Below, piece after piece: positions 62,248 through 64,000 of a stretch of 64,000 bases of DNA. The DNA is taken from NCBI GenBank assembly GCA_013398295.1, contig VZSF01003594.1:62001-126000 (forward strand). The letters run 5' to 3'. How positions within the stretch are numbered: the stretch's first letter is position 1; every line of letters starts with the position of its first letter. The notes below the pieces were generated by a model that did no database searches, was not told the origin of the DNA, and saw nothing but the letters and a program-made list of their open reading frames with translations. The DNA is from Chionis minor (taxonomy: Eukaryota; Chordata; Aves; Charadriiformes; Chionididae). Both the position numbers and the translations under genes were made by a program.

Positions 62248-64000
62248 CTACGGAATGTACATATTTAAGTCATATTGATTAATGGTATTCATTGAACAAG
62301 AGGCCTGTGAAATGCACAGTTACAAATAACGTAAATAACACACAAATATGACACACAAGGATTTTTAATGTTTGCCATCAGATAATCTGGTTTTCAAAAG
62401 CAGGCAGTGAAGTAAAAAACCATTCCTCTTATTTGATTTTTAATATTCCATCAGAGAAAATAACAGCACACGGAAGTAATCCTGATGTTTATGAAGGGGC
62501 TTGTACATTTCCCAGGATGAAAGTTAATATCGATGGGGGATTATGGATCTGCTTTAACTAATGCATGCTTAAAAAATTACAACTTGAAAATGGGCTTGCT
62601 TTGTATAGATAATCTGGGGTTTGATGCTTCTCCCATTGAACTGAAGTCAGCAGGGAAGCGCAGACAGCTTGTTATCTGGAAATGGATTCTTACGTGTCTC
62701 ACGGAAAAAATGAACATTGGGATTTGTACTCATTTCTCCCCCGACGATGATTTTCCATGTCCTTTTAAATTCCACAACGCCCGCACAAAGCACTGCTTTA
62801 GATATAGCTGAAGTTCGCTTTTAAATCGATATTTAGGCATTTAAATGTTCCTGATGAGTTTAATATTTGATTCAGAGGCAGAAGGGAAGTTCCAGCAGCC
62901 CCAGTTTTAGAGGCTTTTTACTTGCAAAACACCTAACTGCAATTTCTGCCTGCATTAAGATGGCAGGGTATTAAATAAGCTTTTTTAAAGCAGCATTTGT
63001 GGATAACAGGAAAAAAAGGACATGTGCAGAGGTTAACAATCACTGCCTGGGCACGAAAAGCCTGTTCATACAGGGAAATTCAGACCTGCGTGTTGCTGTG
63101 GGGTATAACGCGGGAGCGCGCAGGAGGCAGATTTGGGGGGGCTGTACTTCATAAACATAACTCTTTAATTGTGTTCAGTTGCCTAATTTGCCTGCTTTAT
63201 CCAAAGTCATCTAAACTCAGGACTAAGCACACAGTATAGTTTGAAAACTACTTGACCAATTAGCCCTGACAATAAAACAATGCTCATTAATACTTTAACT
63301 AGTAAACGCGCAAAGCAAGAAGCTTGCAGAGATTAAAGCTTAGTTGAGAGCTGAAGGGAAAAAGAAAAAGAAAAAGAGTTAAGACGAATCCAAGCACAAT
63401 CAAAGCAGCAGTTCAGGATAAGTTTTCCAAGGCAACTATACATGTATTACAATAAGCAGTTAAATTAGTAGACCATTGGGACCCAGAGAGAACCCATACA
63501 GCTGAAATACTGCTGATACCGAAGCAAAGCTCATTAGCATAAATTAATCCATCTATCGGTAATTTTTGCTAAATGAAGCATGTGAAACTGAGCTATAATT
63601 TTTAATCAAACTGCAAATGAAGCAACAGGATACCACAGGTATATTTTAATTACACGTTTTAAAATCAAGACATCAGAACAACATATTTAACGCAGGCACT
63701 ATCCATAAAGTAACAAGAACGAATGGGAACCTTCAACCCTTTGTGAACTAAATACCGTGTAACGCTTTTGCATGACACGATAACCACATGGTCCCACTGG
63801 GACACACCACCAGTCTCCTTAGGAAGCATTTCTCCTGAATTCCTGGTAGGCAAAATGCTTAACCCGGAGCTCACGGGTAGCCCACAGCCATTCTGCATCC
63901 GGCATTTTCTTAAACCAACTTAACCACTCCATACCTATCGCCTATTTATCTCCCACTTGTGCCAGCCTCTTCTTTTTGAACATTCAGCTCTTTACAGAAG
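62248..64000 (-). other. CHL1: CHL1 intron, 3' part only
   Basis: This is the downstream part of the intron before the fibronectin III exon; the upstream exon is beyond the window. I looked on the minus strand for the expected preceding fibronectin III coding segment and did not find it. A short relic of an ancient repeat (CTCCCATTGAACTGAAGTC) lies at about 62629-62650. Nothing else is recognised. Confidence 0.75.
62618..62655 (-). repeat. Possible relic of an ancient interspersed repeat in a CHL1 intron
   Basis: CTCCCATTGAACTGAAGTCA on the plus strand is close to the reverse complement of TGACTTCAATGGGAG. Only this core is recognisable. Confidence 0.4.

Noticed and set aside
1..64000. CRISPR arrays, bacterial operons, tRNA or rRNA genes
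   Set aside because: None was seen, and the sequence is vertebrate nuclear DNA with introns and CR1 elements. A small RNA gene could still be missed without a covariance search.

Overview
This window is bird nuclear DNA. Three things show it. There are several short 3'-end copies of CR1, the dominant avian LINE. The sequence is AT-rich and has no prokaryote-style gene packing. One recognisable vertebrate gene is present, with introns bounded by GT/AG. The species cannot be told from the sequence.

Right part (about 53.4-64.0 kb): the 3' end of CHL1 (close homolog of L1, an L1-family neural cell adhesion molecule) lies on the minus strand. Four exons can be placed to the base: 62086-62247 (end of the last fibronectin type III region), 61264-61395 (juxtamembrane stalk, transmembrane helix and start of the cytoplasmic tail), 60345-60417 (tail with an HPD tripeptide) and 58224-58440 (tail with FIGAY, then the stop codon). 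Splice phases match at every junction, and together they give 193 uninterrupted residues. The exons upstream of 62247 lie beyond the right edge. A long 3' UTR runs leftward. Its best polyadenylation signal is at 53407-53412, followed by a U/GU-rich element, which implies a 3' UTR of about 4.8 kb.

Left part (1 to about 53.3 kb): I find no protein-coding gene, tRNA or rRNA. The open frames here are short, are not bracketed by convincing splice sites, and resemble nothing I know. In vertebrates the region beyond the CHL1 3' end is usually a gene-poor interval leading toward CNTN6, so this is probably that desert. What it does hold is repeat history: CR1 3' tails (9861-9965, 37491-37590, 40266-40376), a much older CR1-like LINE that still reads as reverse transcriptase (about 40640-41160), another old CR1-like tail (about 31380-31600), several relics of an ancient repeat carrying a GACTTCAATGGGAG-like motif, low-complexity tracts, and an unassigned pair of diverged direct repeats near 1.2 and 2.75 kb.

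No previously undescribed multi-gene system is visible. The items most worth a second look are the direct-repeat pair, the CHL1 cytoplasmic and shedding-site residues, the inferred long 3' UTR, and the in-frame old LINE relic.
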